Made by a program: the position numbers and the translations under genes
Shown here: positions 41,366 to 52,355 of the stretch, piece after piece
Layout: each line of letters begins with the position of its first letter
Position numbering within the stretch: the first letter of the stretch is position 1
Notes under the pieces: generated by a model
The model's database searches: none
Told to the model about the DNA's origin: nothing
Seen by the model: the letters and a program-made list of their open reading frames with translations, nothing else
From: Rhodoferax sp.
GTDB taxonomy: Bacteria > Pseudomonadota > Gammaproteobacteria > Burkholderiales > Burkholderiaceae_C
DNA length: 64,000 bases
Assembly: GCA_018061265.1 (NCBI GenBank)
Contig: JAGOUM010000007.1
Span: forward strand, 19,875-83,874
Direction: 5' to 3'

Positions 41366-42004
41366 ATGAGTGACGCACTGAACTACCTGATCAAGACCCG
41401 CCCCGAAACCGTCAGCCATTACTTTGCCTTTCTCAAGGAAACCGGCAAACACCTGGACCCGAAAACACGTAACCTGATCTCCGTCATCACCAAGGTTTAC
41501 TCACAGACGGACCGTGGCTTTCGCCAGTACCTGGGGCGTGCACTGCGTGAAGGCTGCACCCCTATGGAGGTGCTTGATGCGCTGCTGATGGCTTTTCCGG
41601 CACTCGGACTGGCCAAAATCACCTGGGCGGTTGACATCATTCTGGACATGAAAATTCCGGGCTTTGACCCTGAAGTGATCACCCAGAAAAACCCTGCTCC
41701 GGCAGAATGGCGCGATGTGATGGCCAGCAGGGATGCCAAGGACGGGCAGGTTCTGCGCACCGAATGCCAGGGCCGTGGCCTGTTCGTCTACCGTGACGGC
41801 AAGACGTTTCAGGTCTACGACAGCCATTGCCCGCACCAGAGTACCAATATTCCGGAGTTGGCCATTGCCGGCACCACGCTGACCTGCCCCAAACACCAAT
41901 GGGAGTTTGACGCCCACGACGGCAGTTGCATCAAGAAAGGCAATACCGGTCTAACCCGCATTGAGTCGAAAGTGGTCAAGGGGCGTCTGCTGGCACGCTG
42001 GTAA
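41366..42004 (+). CDS. Carboxymuconolactone decarboxylase-like / Rieske fusion protein
   Basis: 212-aa two-domain protein. Residues 1-105 resemble the AhpD/CMD fold (TRNLISVITKVYSQTDRGFRQYL...LREGCTPMEVLDALLMAFPALG) but have a single Cys63 and no CxxC. Residues 125-212 are a Rieske [2Fe-2S] domain with Cys155-x-His157 (CPH) and Cys174-x2-His177 (CPKH). No signal peptide. As the penultimate gene of the soe operon it may carry electrons or protect against oxidative or sulfur stress. The domain combination is unusual. Confidence 0.82.
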   Translation: MSDALNYLIKTRPETVSHYFAFLKETGKHLDPKTRNLISVITKVYSQTDRGFRQYLGRALREGCTPMEVLDALLMAFPALGLAKITWAVDIILDMKIPGFDPEVITQKNPAPAEWRDVMASRDAKDGQVLRTECQGRGLFVYRDGKTFQVYDSHCPHQSTNIPELAIAGTTLTCPKHQWEFDAHDGSCIKKGNTGLTRIESKVVKGRLLARW

Positions 42005-42019
42005 GCAGCCGCGCTGGGT

Positions 42020-42382
42020 ATGGCCACACCCGCGTCGATCGACGCATACATCGCCAACGCGCCCGTGGAGGTGCGCCCGGCACTAGCGGCCATTTACGCC
42101 ACAGTGCGGCGGCTTGCGCCGCTGGCGCAGGAACGCATCAGTTACCAGATGCCCGCGTTCTTTCTTGATGGCCCGCTGGTCTATTTTGGTGCCTTCAAGA
42201 AACACATCGGTTTGTACCCGCCCGTGGTCGACCCGGAACTGCAGGCGCAATGTGCCCGCTACGCCGGGCCAAAATGCAATCTGCAATTTCCACTGGACGA
42301 ACCCGTTCCGCTGGCGCTCATCGAAAAAATCGTCGCCGCACGCCTCGCGGGGACCCGTCCCAGGAAGTCAGCTCAGGCGTAA
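42020..42382 (+). CDS. DUF1801 (YdhG-like) protein
   Basis: 120-aa cytoplasmic protein with the DUF1801 pattern: [58 protein letters not shown]. Function of the family is poorly known. It ends 10 bp inside the convergent aldolase gene. The 16-bp gap to the previous gene suggests it can be cotranscribed with soe genes. Confidence 0.85.
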   Translation: MATPASIDAYIANAPVEVRPALAAIYATVRRLAPLAQERISYQMPAFFLDGPLVYFGAFKKHIGLYPPVVDPELQAQCARYAGPKCNLQFPLDEPVPLALIEKIVAARLAGTRPRKSAQA

Positions 42383-43410
42383 CGCCCGGCCATGACATCG
42401 AGGTGAATCGGCTTGATGCGCGAGCCCTTGCCGGCACAGCCAAACGCCTCAAAACGCAGCTTGCAGATACCCATTGCCGCCTTGCGCGCCGCGATCAGTG
42501 ATTTACGCGGGTCAAACTCGCTGGGATTCTTGGCAAAACTTTCACGCATGGCACCGGTCATGGCCAGACGGATGTCGGTGTCGATGTTGACCTTGCGCAC
42601 GCCGTTTTGAATGCCCCGCACAATTTCTTCCACCGGCACACCGTAAGTTTCTTTCAACTCGCCGCCATATTGGCGGATGATGGCCAGCCATTCCTGCGGC
42701 ACCGAGCTTGAGCCGTGCATCACCAGATGGGTGTTGGGAATTTGCGCATGGATTTGAGCAATGCGGTCGATCGCCAGGATGTCACCGGTGGGTTTGCGGG
42801 TGAACTTGTAGGCCCCGTGGCTGGTGCCAATGGCAATGGCCAACGCGTCCACGCCAGTTTTTTCGACGAAGTCCTTGGCCTGTACCGGGTCGGTCAGCAT
42901 CTGGTCGTGGCTGAGTTTGCCTTCGGCGCCGATGCCGTCTTCCTCACCGGCGTCGCCCGTCTCCAGGCTACCGAGACAACCCAGCTCACCCTCAACCGAT
43001 ACACCCACCGCATGCGCCATCTCGCAGACCTTGCGGGTGATGTCCACGTTGTACTCGTAGCTGGAAGGGGTCTTGCCGTCGCCCATGAGCGAGCCGTCCA
43101 TCATCACGCTGGTGAAGCCCGAGCGGATCGACTGCTGGCACACCGCTGCGGTGGTGCCATGGTCCTGGTGCATCACCACCGGAATGTCCGGATAGGTTTC
43201 AACCGCGGCCAGTACCATGTGGCGCAGGTAGGCCTCACCGGCGTATTTGCGGGCACCCGCGCTGGCTTGCAGGATGACCGGGCTGTCGGTCAGAGCCGCG
43301 GCTTCCATGATGGCCTGGATCTGCTCCAGGTTGTTAACATTGAATGCGGGCACACCATAGCCGTTCTCAGCGGCGTGGTCGAGCATTTGACGAAGTGATA
43401 CGAAAGCCAT
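42373..43410 (-). CDS. cbbA: Fructose-bisphosphate aldolase, class II (CBB type)
   Basis: 345-aa zinc aldolase joining triose phosphates to fructose- or sedoheptulose-bisphosphate. Starts [26 protein letters not shown]; metal His residues lie in [10 protein letters not shown] and [16 protein letters not shown] is typical of the proteobacterial CBB clade. ATG 43410 is preferred over the upstream frame extension to 43512, which covers repeat copy C. Last gene of the CBB operon. Confidence 0.95.
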   Translation of the reverse strand: MAFVSLRQMLDHAAENGYGVPAFNVNNLEQIQAIMEAAALTDSPVILQASAGARKYAGEAYLRHMVLAAVETYPDIPVVMHQDHGTTAAVCQQSIRSGFTSVMMDGSLMGDGKTPSSYEYNVDITRKVCEMAHAVGVSVEGELGCLGSLETGDAGEEDGIGAEGKLSHDQMLTDPVQAKDFVEKTGVDALAIAIGTSHGAYKFTRKPTGDILAIDRIAQIHAQIPNTHLVMHGSSSVPQEWLAIIRQYGGELKETYGVPVEEIVRGIQNGVRKVNIDTDIRLAMTGAMRESFAKNPSEFDPRKSLIAARKAAMGICKLRFEAFGCAGKGSRIKPIHLDVMAGRYA

Positions 43411-43430
43411 GGTTTGTCTCCTGGTTTTAT

Positions 43431-43485
43431 GAAAAAACTGTCTCCAGCGCTTGTCCTGATTGGACAAGCAGCTATATTTATGATG
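43431..43485 (-). repeat. Intergenic repeat, copy C
   Basis: AAAAAACTGTCTCCAGCGCTTGTCC...GGACAAGCAGCTATATTTATGAT. The GCTTGTCC/GGACAAGC arms form a strong hairpin. Lies between pgk and cbbA inside the CBB operon. Confidence 0.7.
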
Positions 43486-43533
43486 AATCAGCCACCCAAT
43501 ATGGCTGGGCACTAACGGCCTGCGCGCGTCAGC

Positions 43534-44727
43534 TTAGCCTGCGGCGCGCTTTTGCAAAATCTCGAACGCCGGCAATGTTTTGCCTTCCAGCACCTCAAGG
43601 AAAGCGCCACCGCCAGTACTGATGTAACCCACGTCCTTTTCGATGCCGTACTTGGCTATTGCCGCCAGCGTGTCGCCACCACCGGCGATGGAGAAGGCGT
43701 CCGACTCGGCGATCGCCATCGCAATCGCCTTGGTACCACCTTCAAACGCAGCAAATTCGAATACCCCCACCGGGCCGTTCCAGACGATGGTGCCAGCTGC
43801 CTTGAGTTGCGCAGCCAGTCTGGCAGCGGTTTGTGGGCCGATGTCGAGAATCATGTCGTCGTCGGCCACATCGGTGGCGGCCTTGACGGTGGCTTCGGCA
43901 TCGGCTGAGAAGGTTTTGGCGCAAACCACGTCAGTGGGAATAGGCACGTCGGCACCGCGTGCTTTCATGGCGGCAATCACTGCCGTGGCTTCGCCCAGCA
44001 GGCTGGGTTCGGCCAGGCTCTTGCCGATCTTCAGGCCAGCCGCAAGCATGAAGGTGTTGGCGATGCCCCCACCCACAATGAGGTTGTCCACATTCTTGGC
44101 CAACGCTTGCAGGATGCTGAGCTTGGTGCTGACTTTGGAGCCGGCCACAATCGCCACCAGCGGGCGTTTGGGATTCGCCAACGCCTTGTTGATGGCGTCA
44201 ATTTCAGCTGCCAACAGGGGGCCGGCGCAGGCGATAGGGGCAAACTGGGCGATACCGTAGGTCGTACCCTCCGCGCGATGCGCGGTCCCAAAGGCGTCAT
44301 GCACAAACACGTCGCACAGGGCGGCCATTTTTTTGGCCAAGTCTTCGTTGTTTTTCTTCTCGCCTTTGTTGACGCGGCAGTTTTCCAGCATCACGAGCTG
44401 ACCGGGTTTGACATCTACACCGTCGACCCAGTTGGCCAGCACCGGCACCTCGAAGCCCAGCAGTTCACCCAGGCGCTTGGCAACAGGTGCCAGCGAATCC
44501 TCAGGCTTGAACTCACCCTCGGTCGGGCGACCCAGGTGGCTGGTGACCATGACGGCGGCACCGGCGTCGAGCGCCATCTTGATACACGGCACACTGGCGC
44601 GGATGCGGGTGTCTTCGGTGATGTTGCCCGCATCGTCCTGCGGCACGTTGAGGTCGGCGCGGATAAATACCCGCTTACCCTTGGCTTGACCCGCAGCAAT
44701 GACATCGGCAAAACGCAAGACTTTCAT
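43534..44727 (-). CDS. pgk: Phosphoglycerate kinase
   Basis: 397-aa ATP:3-phosphoglycerate phosphotransferase. Start [29 protein letters not shown] (Arg/Asp substrate site), [10 protein letters not shown], and C-terminal nucleotide region [16 protein letters not shown]. It provides 1,3-bisphosphoglycerate in the Calvin cycle. No glyceraldehyde-3-phosphate dehydrogenase gene is in this cluster. Confidence 0.96.
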   Translation of the reverse strand: MKVLRFADVIAAGQAKGKRVFIRADLNVPQDDAGNITEDTRIRASVPCIKMALDAGAAVMVTSHLGRPTEGEFKPEDSLAPVAKRLGELLGFEVPVLANWVDGVDVKPGQLVMLENCRVNKGEKKNNEDLAKKMAALCDVFVHDAFGTAHRAEGTTYGIAQFAPIACAGPLLAAEIDAINKALANPKRPLVAIVAGSKVSTKLSILQALAKNVDNLIVGGGIANTFMLAAGLKIGKSLAEPSLLGEATAVIAAMKARGADVPIPTDVVCAKTFSADAEATVKAATDVADDDMILDIGPQTAARLAAQLKAAGTIVWNGPVGVFEFAAFEGGTKAIAMAIAESDAFSIAGGGDTLAAIAKYGIEKDVGYISTGGGAFLEVLEGKTLPAFEILQKRAAG

Positions 44728-44746
44728 ATCAGACTCCAGTAGTTAA

Positions 44747-44794
44747 AAACAAAATGAGGCTCTAGCGCTTACCCAGTATGTATAGCCAGCTATG
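44747..44794 (-). repeat. Intergenic repeat, copy D
   Basis: AAAACAAAATGAGGCTCTAGCGCTTACCCAGTATGTATAGCCAGCTA, overlapping the last codons of the phosphoglycolate phosphatase gene and lying upstream of pgk. Confidence 0.7.
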
Positions 44795-45461
44795 CTTCCA
44801 GAAGCAACGAGCAATCACTGATGATGCGGTCCGGTGCGCAGGCCTCGATCGGTTGACCCATGTTGTAACCGTAGGGCAGCATCCAGACCGTCACGCCGGC
44901 AGCACGGGCAGTGGCCACATCAATGCTGGAATCACCAACAAACAGCGCACGCTGTGGTGCCACGTCGAACTGCTGCAGGCAGTGTGCCACCCCAACCGGG
45001 TCAGGTTTTTTGCTGGCAAAGGTATCACCGCTGATGATCACATCAAAAAGATCGGTGAGTTTTTGCACATCCATCACGATCTGCGTGTAGCGCCCTTCCT
45101 TGTTGGTCACCACCGCCAGCTTGGTACCCAGCGCACGCAGGGCCTCCAGCGTTTTGCGCACCTGCGGGTAGAGATGGCTGCGGGTGCCGCAGCGGCGACC
45201 ATAAAACACGTTGTACTCGCCGACCATGGTGCGCAACAGATCGCTTTTGCGTACCTCTGCCACGGGCCTGCCGGTGGCAAAAGCAACCGCATCCACCAGC
45301 AGCGACAGAGTACCGTGACCAATCCAGTCGTTGACCTGTTGTTGCGACACCAGTGGCAGATCAAAACGCGCAAGTGTGTCGTTGACCGCGTCCATGATTT
45401 CGGGCGCGGTCTCCACCAAGGTGCCATCCAGGTCAAACATGACCAGATCAAACTTGCGCAT
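44790..45461 (-). CDS. cbbZ: Phosphoglycolate phosphatase
   Basis: 223-aa HAD hydrolase removing 2-phosphoglycolate made by RubisCO oxygenase activity. Motif I VMFDLDGTLVETAPEIMDAVN; motif II VVTNKEGRY; motif IV FVGDSSIDVATARAAG. Placement between tkt and pgk in the CBB operon supports the role over other HAD enzymes. Confidence 0.92.
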   Translation of the reverse strand: MRKFDLVMFDLDGTLVETAPEIMDAVNDTLARFDLPLVSQQQVNDWIGHGTLSLLVDAVAFATGRPVAEVRKSDLLRTMVGEYNVFYGRRCGTRSHLYPQVRKTLEALRALGTKLAVVTNKEGRYTQIVMDVQKLTDLFDVIISGDTFASKKPDPVGVAHCLQQFDVAPQRALFVGDSSIDVATARAAGVTVWMLPYGYNMGQPIEACAPDRIISDCSLLLEA

Positions 45462-45475
45462 AAGCCGGCGACGCC

Positions 45476-47557
45476 TTAGTTGCCGGAAGGGACCACGGTA
45501 TCGGGCAGCGGCTCGGCAGCCTTGCTGGCGGCACGGTGCACGATGGTGCGGATGTTGGTCACCACACGGTCCACCGTCAGGCCGAAGTACTCATACAGCT
45601 TGGGCGCGGGTGCCGACTCGCCAAACGTGGGCATACCCAACACCACACCATGACGGCCCACATACTTGCGCCAGAAATCAGGGTGAGCGGCTTCGATCGC
45701 CAAGGCGGGTGTGTTGAACGGAATCACCATTTCCTGGTATGCGGCGGGCTGGCGGTCAAACACGTTGGTGCACGGCATGGACACCACCCGGGCGGCAATG
45801 CCGTCCTCGGCCAGCACCTTTTGCGCCTTCATGGCGATCTCGAGCTCGGAGCCTGTCGCCACAATCACGGCCTGCGGGTTTTCCGCCTCGGACACGATGT
45901 AGCCCCCTTTGCGGATGGATTCAACCATGCTGGCATCGGTCAGGCGCGGCAGGTTCTGGCGCGACAGGCACAGCGCGCTGGGGCCATCTTTGCGCTCAAT
46001 GGCGCTTGCCCAGGCCACCGCGGTCTCCAGACCATCGGCTGGGCGCCACACGTCCAGCCCGGGGATGATCCGCATGCTGGGGATGTGCTCGATGCTCTGG
46101 TGCGTCGGGCCGTCCTCGCCCAGACCGATGGAGTCGTGGGTGAAGACGTGGATGACGCGGATCTTCATCAGCGCCGCCATACGAATGGCGTTGCGGCTGT
46201 AGTCGCTAAAGGTCAGGAAGGTACCGCCGTATGGGATGTAGCCACCGTGCAGCGCGATGCCGTTCATGATCGCAGCCATGCCAAACTCGCGCACACCGTA
46301 GCTCAGGTGGTTGCCCCAGGTGTCGCGGCTGGCACGCACACAGCCCTTGAAGTTGGTCAGGTTGGAGCCGGTCAGGTCGGCACTGCCACCGAAAAACTCG
46401 GGCACCAGCGGCGCAATGGCGTCGAGCGCGTTCTGGCTGCTCTTGCGGGTGGCAAAGGCCGTGGCATTACCAGCAATGGCTTCCAGAACGGAGGGCAGCT
46501 TTTCGGCATAGGCCGGCAGCAGGTCGCCCGCCATGCGGCGCTCAAACTCGGCGGCGTCATCCGGGTACAGCGCCCGGTAGGCATCAAAGCGGTCGCGCCA
46601 GGCGCGCTCAGCGACCACACCACGGGCCACCGCGTTCCAGCTGGCAGCAATGTCGGCAGGGATTTCAAAGGGGGCGGCCGTCCAGCCCAGTGCTTCCCGC
46701 GTGGCCGCCACCTCGGCAGTCCCCAGAGCGGCACCATGCACATCATGGGTGCCGGCCTTGTTGGGCGAGCCCATGCCAATGACCGTCTTGCAACAAATCA
46801 GCGTGGGTTTACCATCGGCATCACCCGACTGGGCTTTGGCAGCCTTGAGGGCCGCATCAATGGCAACCGGGTCGTGGCCGTCCACATCCGGGATGACGTT
46901 CCAGCCATAGGCTTCAAAGCGCTTGGGTGTGTCGTCGGTGAACCAGCCCTCAACGTGACCATCGATCGAGATGCCGTTGTCGTCATAAAACGCCACCAGC
47001 TTGGACAAGCGTAGCGTGCCAGCCAGGGCGCAAGCCTCGTGGCTGATGCCTTCCATCATGCAACCATCACCAAGGAACACATAGGTGAAGTGGTCAACGA
47101 TGGTGTGGTGAACACCGCCTTCTTCGCGGTTGAACTCCTGTGCCAGCAGTTTTTCAGCCAGCGCCATGCCCACGCCGTTGGTAATGCCCTGACCGAGCGG
47201 GCCGGTGGTGGTTTCAACTCCGGGGGTGATGCCGTACTCGGGGTGACCAGCGGTCTTGCTGTGCAGTTGACGGAAGTTTTTGAGTTCTTCCATCGGCAAG
47301 TTGTAGCCGGTCAGGTGCAAAAGTGCGTAGATCAGCATCGAACCATGACCGTTGGAAAGCACAAAGCGGTCACGATTGGCCCATTGCGGGTTGGTTGGGT
47401 TATGGCTCAGGTGGCGGTTCCATAACACTTCGGCGATGTCGGCCATGCCCATGGGGGCGCCGGGGTGGCCGGATTTGGCTTTCTCGACGCCGTCAACGGC
47501 GAGCATACGGATGGCATTGGCCATCTGTTTGGCGAATTCAGGGGTGGGTGTTGTCAT
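45476..47557 (-). CDS. cbbT: Transketolase
   Basis: 693-aa thiamine-diphosphate enzyme of the regenerative phase. Motifs: [38 protein letters not shown] (ThDP/Mg site GDG...), [14 protein letters not shown], and [19 protein letters not shown]. Lies 14 bp upstream of cbbZ on the minus strand. Normal length. Confidence 0.96.
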   Translation of the reverse strand: MTTPTPEFAKQMANAIRMLAVDGVEKAKSGHPGAPMGMADIAEVLWNRHLSHNPTNPQWANRDRFVLSNGHGSMLIYALLHLTGYNLPMEELKNFRQLHSKTAGHPEYGITPGVETTTGPLGQGITNGVGMALAEKLLAQEFNREEGGVHHTIVDHFTYVFLGDGCMMEGISHEACALAGTLRLSKLVAFYDDNGISIDGHVEGWFTDDTPKRFEAYGWNVIPDVDGHDPVAIDAALKAAKAQSGDADGKPTLICCKTVIGMGSPNKAGTHDVHGAALGTAEVAATREALGWTAAPFEIPADIAASWNAVARGVVAERAWRDRFDAYRALYPDDAAEFERRMAGDLLPAYAEKLPSVLEAIAGNATAFATRKSSQNALDAIAPLVPEFFGGSADLTGSNLTNFKGCVRASRDTWGNHLSYGVREFGMAAIMNGIALHGGYIPYGGTFLTFSDYSRNAIRMAALMKIRVIHVFTHDSIGLGEDGPTHQSIEHIPSMRIIPGLDVWRPADGLETAVAWASAIERKDGPSALCLSRQNLPRLTDASMVESIRKGGYIVSEAENPQAVIVATGSELEIAMKAQKVLAEDGIAARVVSMPCTNVFDRQPAAYQEMVIPFNTPALAIEAAHPDFWRKYVGRHGVVLGMPTFGESAPAPKLYEYFGLTVDRVVTNIRTIVHRAASKAAEPLPDTVVPSGN

Positions 47558-47602
47558 GATTTTGATTGTTGGAGGGGATACGAATCTTAACGCTGCATGA
47601 AA

Positions 47603-48478
47603 TCAGCCGGCCTTTTTCTGCCGCTCCATCATGCGCCAGACAAACGGTGTGAAGATGAGTTGCATGGCCAGTTCCATCTTGCCGCCGGGCACCACAATGG
47701 TGTTGGCACGGCTCATGTAGCTGTCATGAATCATGTTCATCAGATACTGGAAGTCGATACCCTTGGGGTTACTGAAACGGATCACCACCATGCTTTCGTC
47801 AGCACTCGGGATGTCGCGCGCAATGAACGGGTTGCTGGTGTCCACCATCGGCACACGCTGGAAGTTGACATGCGTGTGCATGAACTGCGGGCAAATGTAG
47901 TTCACATAGTCAGGCATACGGCGCAGGATGGTGTCCGTGACCGCCTCGGTGCTGTAACCGCGTTGTTTTTTGTCGCGGTACAGTTTTTGGATCCACTCCA
48001 AGTTGATGACCGGCACCACACCCACCAGCAGGTCGGGGTATTGCGCCACGTTCACATCGTCGGTCACCACCGCGCCGTGCAGGCCTTCGTAGTACAGCAG
48101 GTCGGTCCCGGCGGGCACATCTTCCCATGGTGTGAAAGTGCCAGGGTCCTGCTTGTAGGGCGCCGCCTCTTCGGCGTCATGCAGGTATTTGCGGCGCTTG
48201 CCGGTGCCGGTCTCGCTGTAATTGCGAAACAGGGCCTCCAGATCGCCGAGCATATTGTTCTCAGGGCCAAAATGACTGAAGTTCTTGTTGCCCGCTGCCT
48301 CGGCCTCAGCGGCCTTGAGCTTCATGGCCTTGCGGTCATGGCGATGAAAGCTGTCACCCTCAATCACCGCCGCCTTGACCTTTTCACGGCGAAAGATGTT
48401 CTCGAAGGTACGCGTGACCGAAGTGGTGCCGGCGCCGCTGGAGCCGGTAATGGCGATGATGGGGTGACGGACTGACAT
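47603..48478 (-). CDS. cbbP: Phosphoribulokinase
   Basis: 291-aa proteobacterial class I enzyme making ribulose-1,5-bisphosphate. P-loop AITGSSGAGTTSVTRTFENIF, then VIEGDSFHRHDR and YYEGLHGAVVTDDVNVA. Its presence next to cbbM confirms a Calvin cycle rather than an isolated RubisCO. Confidence 0.96.
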   Translation of the reverse strand: MSVRHPIIAITGSSGAGTTSVTRTFENIFRREKVKAAVIEGDSFHRHDRKAMKLKAAEAEAAGNKNFSHFGPENNMLGDLEALFRNYSETGTGKRRKYLHDAEEAAPYKQDPGTFTPWEDVPAGTDLLYYEGLHGAVVTDDVNVAQYPDLLVGVVPVINLEWIQKLYRDKKQRGYSTEAVTDTILRRMPDYVNYICPQFMHTHVNFQRVPMVDTSNPFIARDIPSADESMVVIRFSNPKGIDFQYLMNMIHDSYMSRANTIVVPGGKMELAMQLIFTPFVWRMMERQKKAG

Positions 48479-48496
48479 GTGAAGCTCTCCTCAAGT

Positions 48497-48557
48497 TTAA
48501 AAATGGGTGAAAAACAGGCTCTAGCCCAATATCCGTATGCGTTTACTGCTACGCAGT
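48497..48557 (-). repeat. Intergenic repeat, copy E
   Basis: AAAAATGGG...AAAACAGGCTCTAGCCCAATATCCGTATGCGTTTACTGCTACGC. Located between fbp and cbbP in the CBB operon. Confidence 0.65.
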
Positions 48558-48568
48558 TTGTTGTCTAC

Positions 48569-49672
48569 TCAGTCACGGAACAGGCTGCGCTCGGCAAACA
48601 GCGGGTTGTGAAGCTCCACTTCAACGGGCTCACGGTGGTAGCGCTCAATACGCTCCACCTCGTTCTTGGAACCAAACACAAAACCAATACGCTGGTGCAG
48701 GCTGGTAGGCTGGACTTCCAGCACCGGCATTTCACCGGTGGAGGCACGGCCACCGGCTTGCTCCATGATCATGCCTACCGGATTGGCCTCATACAGCAGG
48801 CGCAGACGGCCCGGTTTAGACGGATCTTTGGTGTCACGCGGGTACATGAAGACACCGCCGCGCATCAGAATGCGGTGCGCCTCGGCCACCATACTGGCAA
48901 TCCAGCGCATATTGAAGTCTTTGCCACGCGGGCCGGTCTTGCCGGCGAGGCACTCGTCCACATAGCGTTTGACCGGTACCTGCCAGAACCGCGCGTTGGA
49001 GGCGTTGATGGCAAACTCCTGGGTGTCTTCTGGGATACACAGCTTGGGGTGGGTGAGCATGAACTCGCCCAGATTCGGGTCGAGCGTGAAGCCATTGACG
49101 CCATCACCGACGGTCAGCACCAGCATGGTGGTGGGGCCATACAGGGCGTAACCGGCGGCCATCTGTTTGGTACCGGGCTGGAAAAAGTCGGCCTCGACCA
49201 CGTCGCGCCCGGAGTCAATCACCTCTTGCGGCGCGCGCAGCACACTGAAGATACTGCCCACCGACACGTTGACGTCGATGTTGCTGGAGCCGTCAAGCGG
49301 GTCGAACACAATCAGGTAGTTGCCACGCGGGTACTGCTTGGGGATCTGGTAGGGCAGGTCCATCTCTTCCGAGGCCATGCCGGCCAGGTTGCCCGACCAT
49401 TCAGTGCGCTGCATGAAGACGTCGTTGGACAACACGTCGAGTTTTTTCTGCGTCTCGCCCTGCACGTTGACCGAGCCACCCTCGTCGGCCGCGTGGTTAC
49501 CCATCATACCGGCCAGCTCGCCATAGGCCACCGCTTTGGCAATGCCTTTGCAGGCCAGCGCCACATCAAGAATCAGCGCGTTGAAATCACCACTGGCAGA
49601 GGGGAAACGGCGGCGCTCCTCGATCAGGAATTGCGTCAGCGTCGACCGGTTGGAACGAAGTGTCATGGACAT
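48569..49672 (-). CDS. cbbF: Fructose-1,6-bisphosphatase class I
   Basis: 367-aa Mg-dependent phosphatase. Metal and substrate motif [17 protein letters not shown] and C-terminal [14 protein letters not shown] with GKMPV-like [10 protein letters not shown]. The start is ATG 49672, with AGGAG 7 bp upstream; the frame extension to 49813 is not supported. Second ATG at 49666 is less well spaced. Confidence 0.95.
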   Translation of the reverse strand: MSMTLRSNRSTLTQFLIEERRRFPSASGDFNALILDVALACKGIAKAVAYGELAGMMGNHAADEGGSVNVQGETQKKLDVLSNDVFMQRTEWSGNLAGMASEEMDLPYQIPKQYPRGNYLIVFDPLDGSSNIDVNVSVGSIFSVLRAPQEVIDSGRDVVEADFFQPGTKQMAAGYALYGPTTMLVLTVGDGVNGFTLDPNLGEFMLTHPKLCIPEDTQEFAINASNARFWQVPVKRYVDECLAGKTGPRGKDFNMRWIASMVAEAHRILMRGGVFMYPRDTKDPSKPGRLRLLYEANPVGMIMEQAGGRASTGEMPVLEVQPTSLHQRIGFVFGSKNEVERIERYHREPVEVELHNPLFAERSLFRD

Positions 49673-49716
49673 AAAAAGTCTCCTGGTAATTTGAAATTGG
49701 GGATGGCGACCTGAAA

Positions 49717-50415
49717 TCAGACCGGGTGGGCAGCGCGGCGCAGCGCCTGCATCACACCTTTGTACCCGCCATCGGGGTCTTTGGCACCAAAGACGGCGCT
49801 GCCCGCCACACAAGTGTCGGCACCGGCGGCGACAATTTCGCCAATGTTGTCGGTCTTGACACCACCATCGACCTCAAGCCAGATGGGCTGGCCACCGGCG
49901 GCGACATGCGCATCGATCTTGGCACGCACGGTGCGCAGCTTGGCCAGCGTGCTGGGGATGAACTTCTGCCCGCCAAAGCCGGGGTTGACGCTCATCAGCA
50001 AAATCATGTCGAGCTTGTCCATCACATGGTCAAGCACATCCACCGGCGTGGCCGGGTTGAGCACCAGGCCAGCCTTGCAACCCAGTTCACGAATCATTGA
50101 CAGACTGCGGTCCACATGTTTGGAGGCCTCGGGGTGAAAGGTGATGATGTTGGCACCGGCCTTGGCAAACAGCGGGATGATGGCGTCCACGGGTTCCACC
50201 ATCAGGTGCACATCGATCGGGATGGACACATGTGGGCGAATCGCCTCACACACCAGCGGCCCGATGGTCAGGTTGGGGACGTAATGATTGTCCATCACGT
50301 CGAAGTGCACCAGATCACAACCGGCAGCCTCAATGGCACGCACCTCTTCACCCAGGCGGGCAAAGTCAGCAGACAAAATTGACGGGGCCAAACGCAGGAC
50401 AGGGCTGGAACTCAT
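49717..50415 (-). CDS. rpe: Ribulose-phosphate 3-epimerase
   Basis: 232-aa TIM-barrel enzyme interconverting xylulose- and ribulose-5-phosphate. [36 protein letters not shown] (metal His/Asp), [31 protein letters not shown]. Classical motifs, normal length. Confidence 0.96.
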   Translation of the reverse strand: MSSSPVLRLAPSILSADFARLGEEVRAIEAAGCDLVHFDVMDNHYVPNLTIGPLVCEAIRPHVSIPIDVHLMVEPVDAIIPLFAKAGANIITFHPEASKHVDRSLSMIRELGCKAGLVLNPATPVDVLDHVMDKLDMILLMSVNPGFGGQKFIPSTLAKLRTVRAKIDAHVAAGGQPIWLEVDGGVKTDNIGEIVAAGADTCVAGSAVFGAKDPDGGYKGVMQALRRAAHPV

Positions 50416-50462
50416 GAGGGTGCTTTCAGAAGGTTAAAAATAACTGGCAGCGGGCAGGCGCA

Positions 50463-51191
50463 TCAGGCCCGCGGGAAATTCTGCCACCCGCGCAAGGTGG
50501 CAAGCGTGACATGGCTCAAGTCAGGCACAACTTTGAACGCACCGCTGAAATCGTGGTGGGCGGTGAACGGGTTGGGCGTGATGATGGTGGCCAGCCCCGC
50601 TGCAGTAGCAGCTCGCAGGCCGTTGCTGGAGTCTTCAAACGCCAGGCAGGCAGATGCCGGTAGCTTGAGCGCGGCAAGCATCTGCAAATACACCTGTGGG
50701 TGCGGTTTTTTGATCGGTGCCGTGGAGGCGTCCCCGATGGCCGAGAAGTTCAAGCGCCAGTCGGCACCCACGGCATGGCGCATCAAGGCGGCAATGTTGA
50801 CCGGCGAGGTGGTGGTGGCAATCGACAGTTGCAAACCCGCCTTCAGCGCCTCATCCATGAGTTTGAGCACACCCGGGCGCAGACTGACCGCGCCACTGTT
50901 GACCGCGGCTTCATAGGCTGCGGTTTTGAGCTCGTGAATACGCGCAATCTGGTCTTGCAGCGCATGGGCATCAAGCTCTTTGACACCTGGGTTGACCTGC
51001 TTCCAATAGTGCAGGATGCGTTCTTTGCCGCCTGAGATCTCGAGCAGGCCAATGTACATGTCGGTCGTCCAGACCCAGTCCAGGCCCACTTCAGCAAACG
51101 CATGGTTAAAGGCGGCCATGTGCACACTCTCGGTGTCGGCCAAAGTGCCATCGACATCAAAGATCAGTGCTTGCAGAGCGCCAGTGGCCAT
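50463..51191 (-). CDS. cbbY: CbbY-type HAD phosphatase
   Basis: 242-aa HAD hydrolase. ALIFDVDGTLADTESVHMAAFN, LSIATTTSPVNI, and CLAFEDSSNGLRAATAAG. CbbY proteins degrade xylulose-1,5-bisphosphate, a RubisCO inhibitor. First gene of the minus-strand CBB operon, facing cbbR. Confidence 0.9.
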   Translation of the reverse strand: MATGALQALIFDVDGTLADTESVHMAAFNHAFAEVGLDWVWTTDMYIGLLEISGGKERILHYWKQVNPGVKELDAHALQDQIARIHELKTAAYEAAVNSGAVSLRPGVLKLMDEALKAGLQLSIATTTSPVNIAALMRHAVGADWRLNFSAIGDASTAPIKKPHPQVYLQMLAALKLPASACLAFEDSSNGLRAATAAGLATIITPNPFTAHHDFSGAFKVVPDLSHVTLATLRGWQNFPRA

Positions 51192-51281
51192 GGAAAAATG
51201 TCCTTTTCGGGTGTAAAAGTGAGCCGGTTTGATTCGGCATGGCTTTACTTTAATGGGCCTGACTCATAAACTCTAATCACG

Positions 51282-51313
51282 TTTTATTGAATAATCATCA
51301 GGAACCCCTGATG
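51282..51313. promoter_or_regulatory. Candidate CbbR operator between cbbY and cbbR
   Basis: TTTTATTGAATAATCATCA (51282-51300) is followed by a palindrome CATCAGG-AACC-CCTGATG (51296-51313), ending 11 bp before cbbR. A related sequence, TTTATTTGAATTTTCATGATG, lies upstream of cbbM (54768-54788). A role as LysR-type site is inferred from position and similarity. Confidence 0.45.
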
Positions 51314-51324
51314 TAACTCTGTCC

Positions 51325-52236
51325 ATGCGCCCCTACACCTTCAAACAGATCCAGACTTTCTTGGAGGTCGCTCGCCAGCGCTCGGTTTCCAAAGCAGCCG
51401 AACGCCTCTTTGTCACCCAGCCGGCAGTTTCAATGCAGCTGCGCCAGCTTGAGGACGCGTTTGGCCTGGCGTTGGTCGAGCCACTGGGTCGCAACATCCA
51501 GCTCACCGCAGCCGGCGAGGCATTTCTGACCTATGCCACCAACGCCATGAGCCAGTTCAAGGACCTCGAAGCCCTGATGGCCGAGCATGTGGGGCTGAAA
51601 AAAGGCCGCATCGACCTAGCCGTGGTCAGCACATCCAAGTACTTCATCCCGATGTTGCTGGTGCGCTTTACCAAGCAGCACCCGGGCATTGACGTGCAGC
51701 TCAACATCGACAACCGCGAAAACGTGCTGGGCCTGCTGGCCCGCAACGAGACTGATCTGGTGGTGATGGGCCGCGCACCCAGCCACCTCGACTGCGAAGC
51801 AACTGCTTTTGCCACCAACCCGCTGGTGATGGTGGCACCGCCTGATCACCCGCTGGCCAGGCGCAAAAACCTGCCCTTTGAGGCGCTGGCTGACTACAGC
51901 TTTGTGGTTCGAGAGGAAGGTTCGGGCACCCGCGCGGCGATGCAGCGCCTGTTTGAAGACCACAAGACAACACTCAAGGTGGTGATGGGCATGCCCAGCA
52001 ACGAGACCATCAAGCAGGCGGTGATGGCCGGCATGGGTCTGAGCTTTTTGTCAATGCGGACCATTCGCCACGAACTGGCCAGTGGCCACATTGCCCTGCT
52101 CGATGTGCAAGGCTTGCCACAAATCAACCACTGGTATGTCACCCACCTGAGCAGCAAAAAGTTATCTCCCGCCGCCAAGGCATTCAAAAGTTTTCTTATC
52201 GAACAGGGCGGTGCTCTCATGGACACCTGGAGCTGA
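51325..52236 (+). CDS. cbbR: LysR-type regulator CbbR
   Basis: 303-aa LysR regulator. N-terminal HTH: TFKQIQTFLEVARQRSVSKAAERLFVTQPAVSMQLRQLE; C-terminal effector domain with DRENVLGLLARNETDLVVMGRAP. Divergent from the CBB operon, as is typical for cbbR, and probably also controls cbbMQO 2.6 kb away. Effector is expected to be a cycle metabolite or NADPH. Confidence 0.94.
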   Translation: MRPYTFKQIQTFLEVARQRSVSKAAERLFVTQPAVSMQLRQLEDAFGLALVEPLGRNIQLTAAGEAFLTYATNAMSQFKDLEALMAEHVGLKKGRIDLAVVSTSKYFIPMLLVRFTKQHPGIDVQLNIDNRENVLGLLARNETDLVVMGRAPSHLDCEATAFATNPLVMVAPPDHPLARRKNLPFEALADYSFVVREEGSGTRAAMQRLFEDHKTTLKVVMGMPSNETIKQAVMAGMGLSFLSMRTIRHELASGHIALLDVQGLPQINHWYVTHLSSKKLSPAAKAFKSFLIEQGGALMDTWS

Positions 52237-52355
52237 GCCACTGGTGTCGCAACTCTGCGACGTAATAGCCACAAGAAAATCAGGTGATCACAGCCAACCT
52301 AAGGTTTACCCTATACTGCACTGCACCATTTCTTGTTTTCGAAAGGAACACTGCC

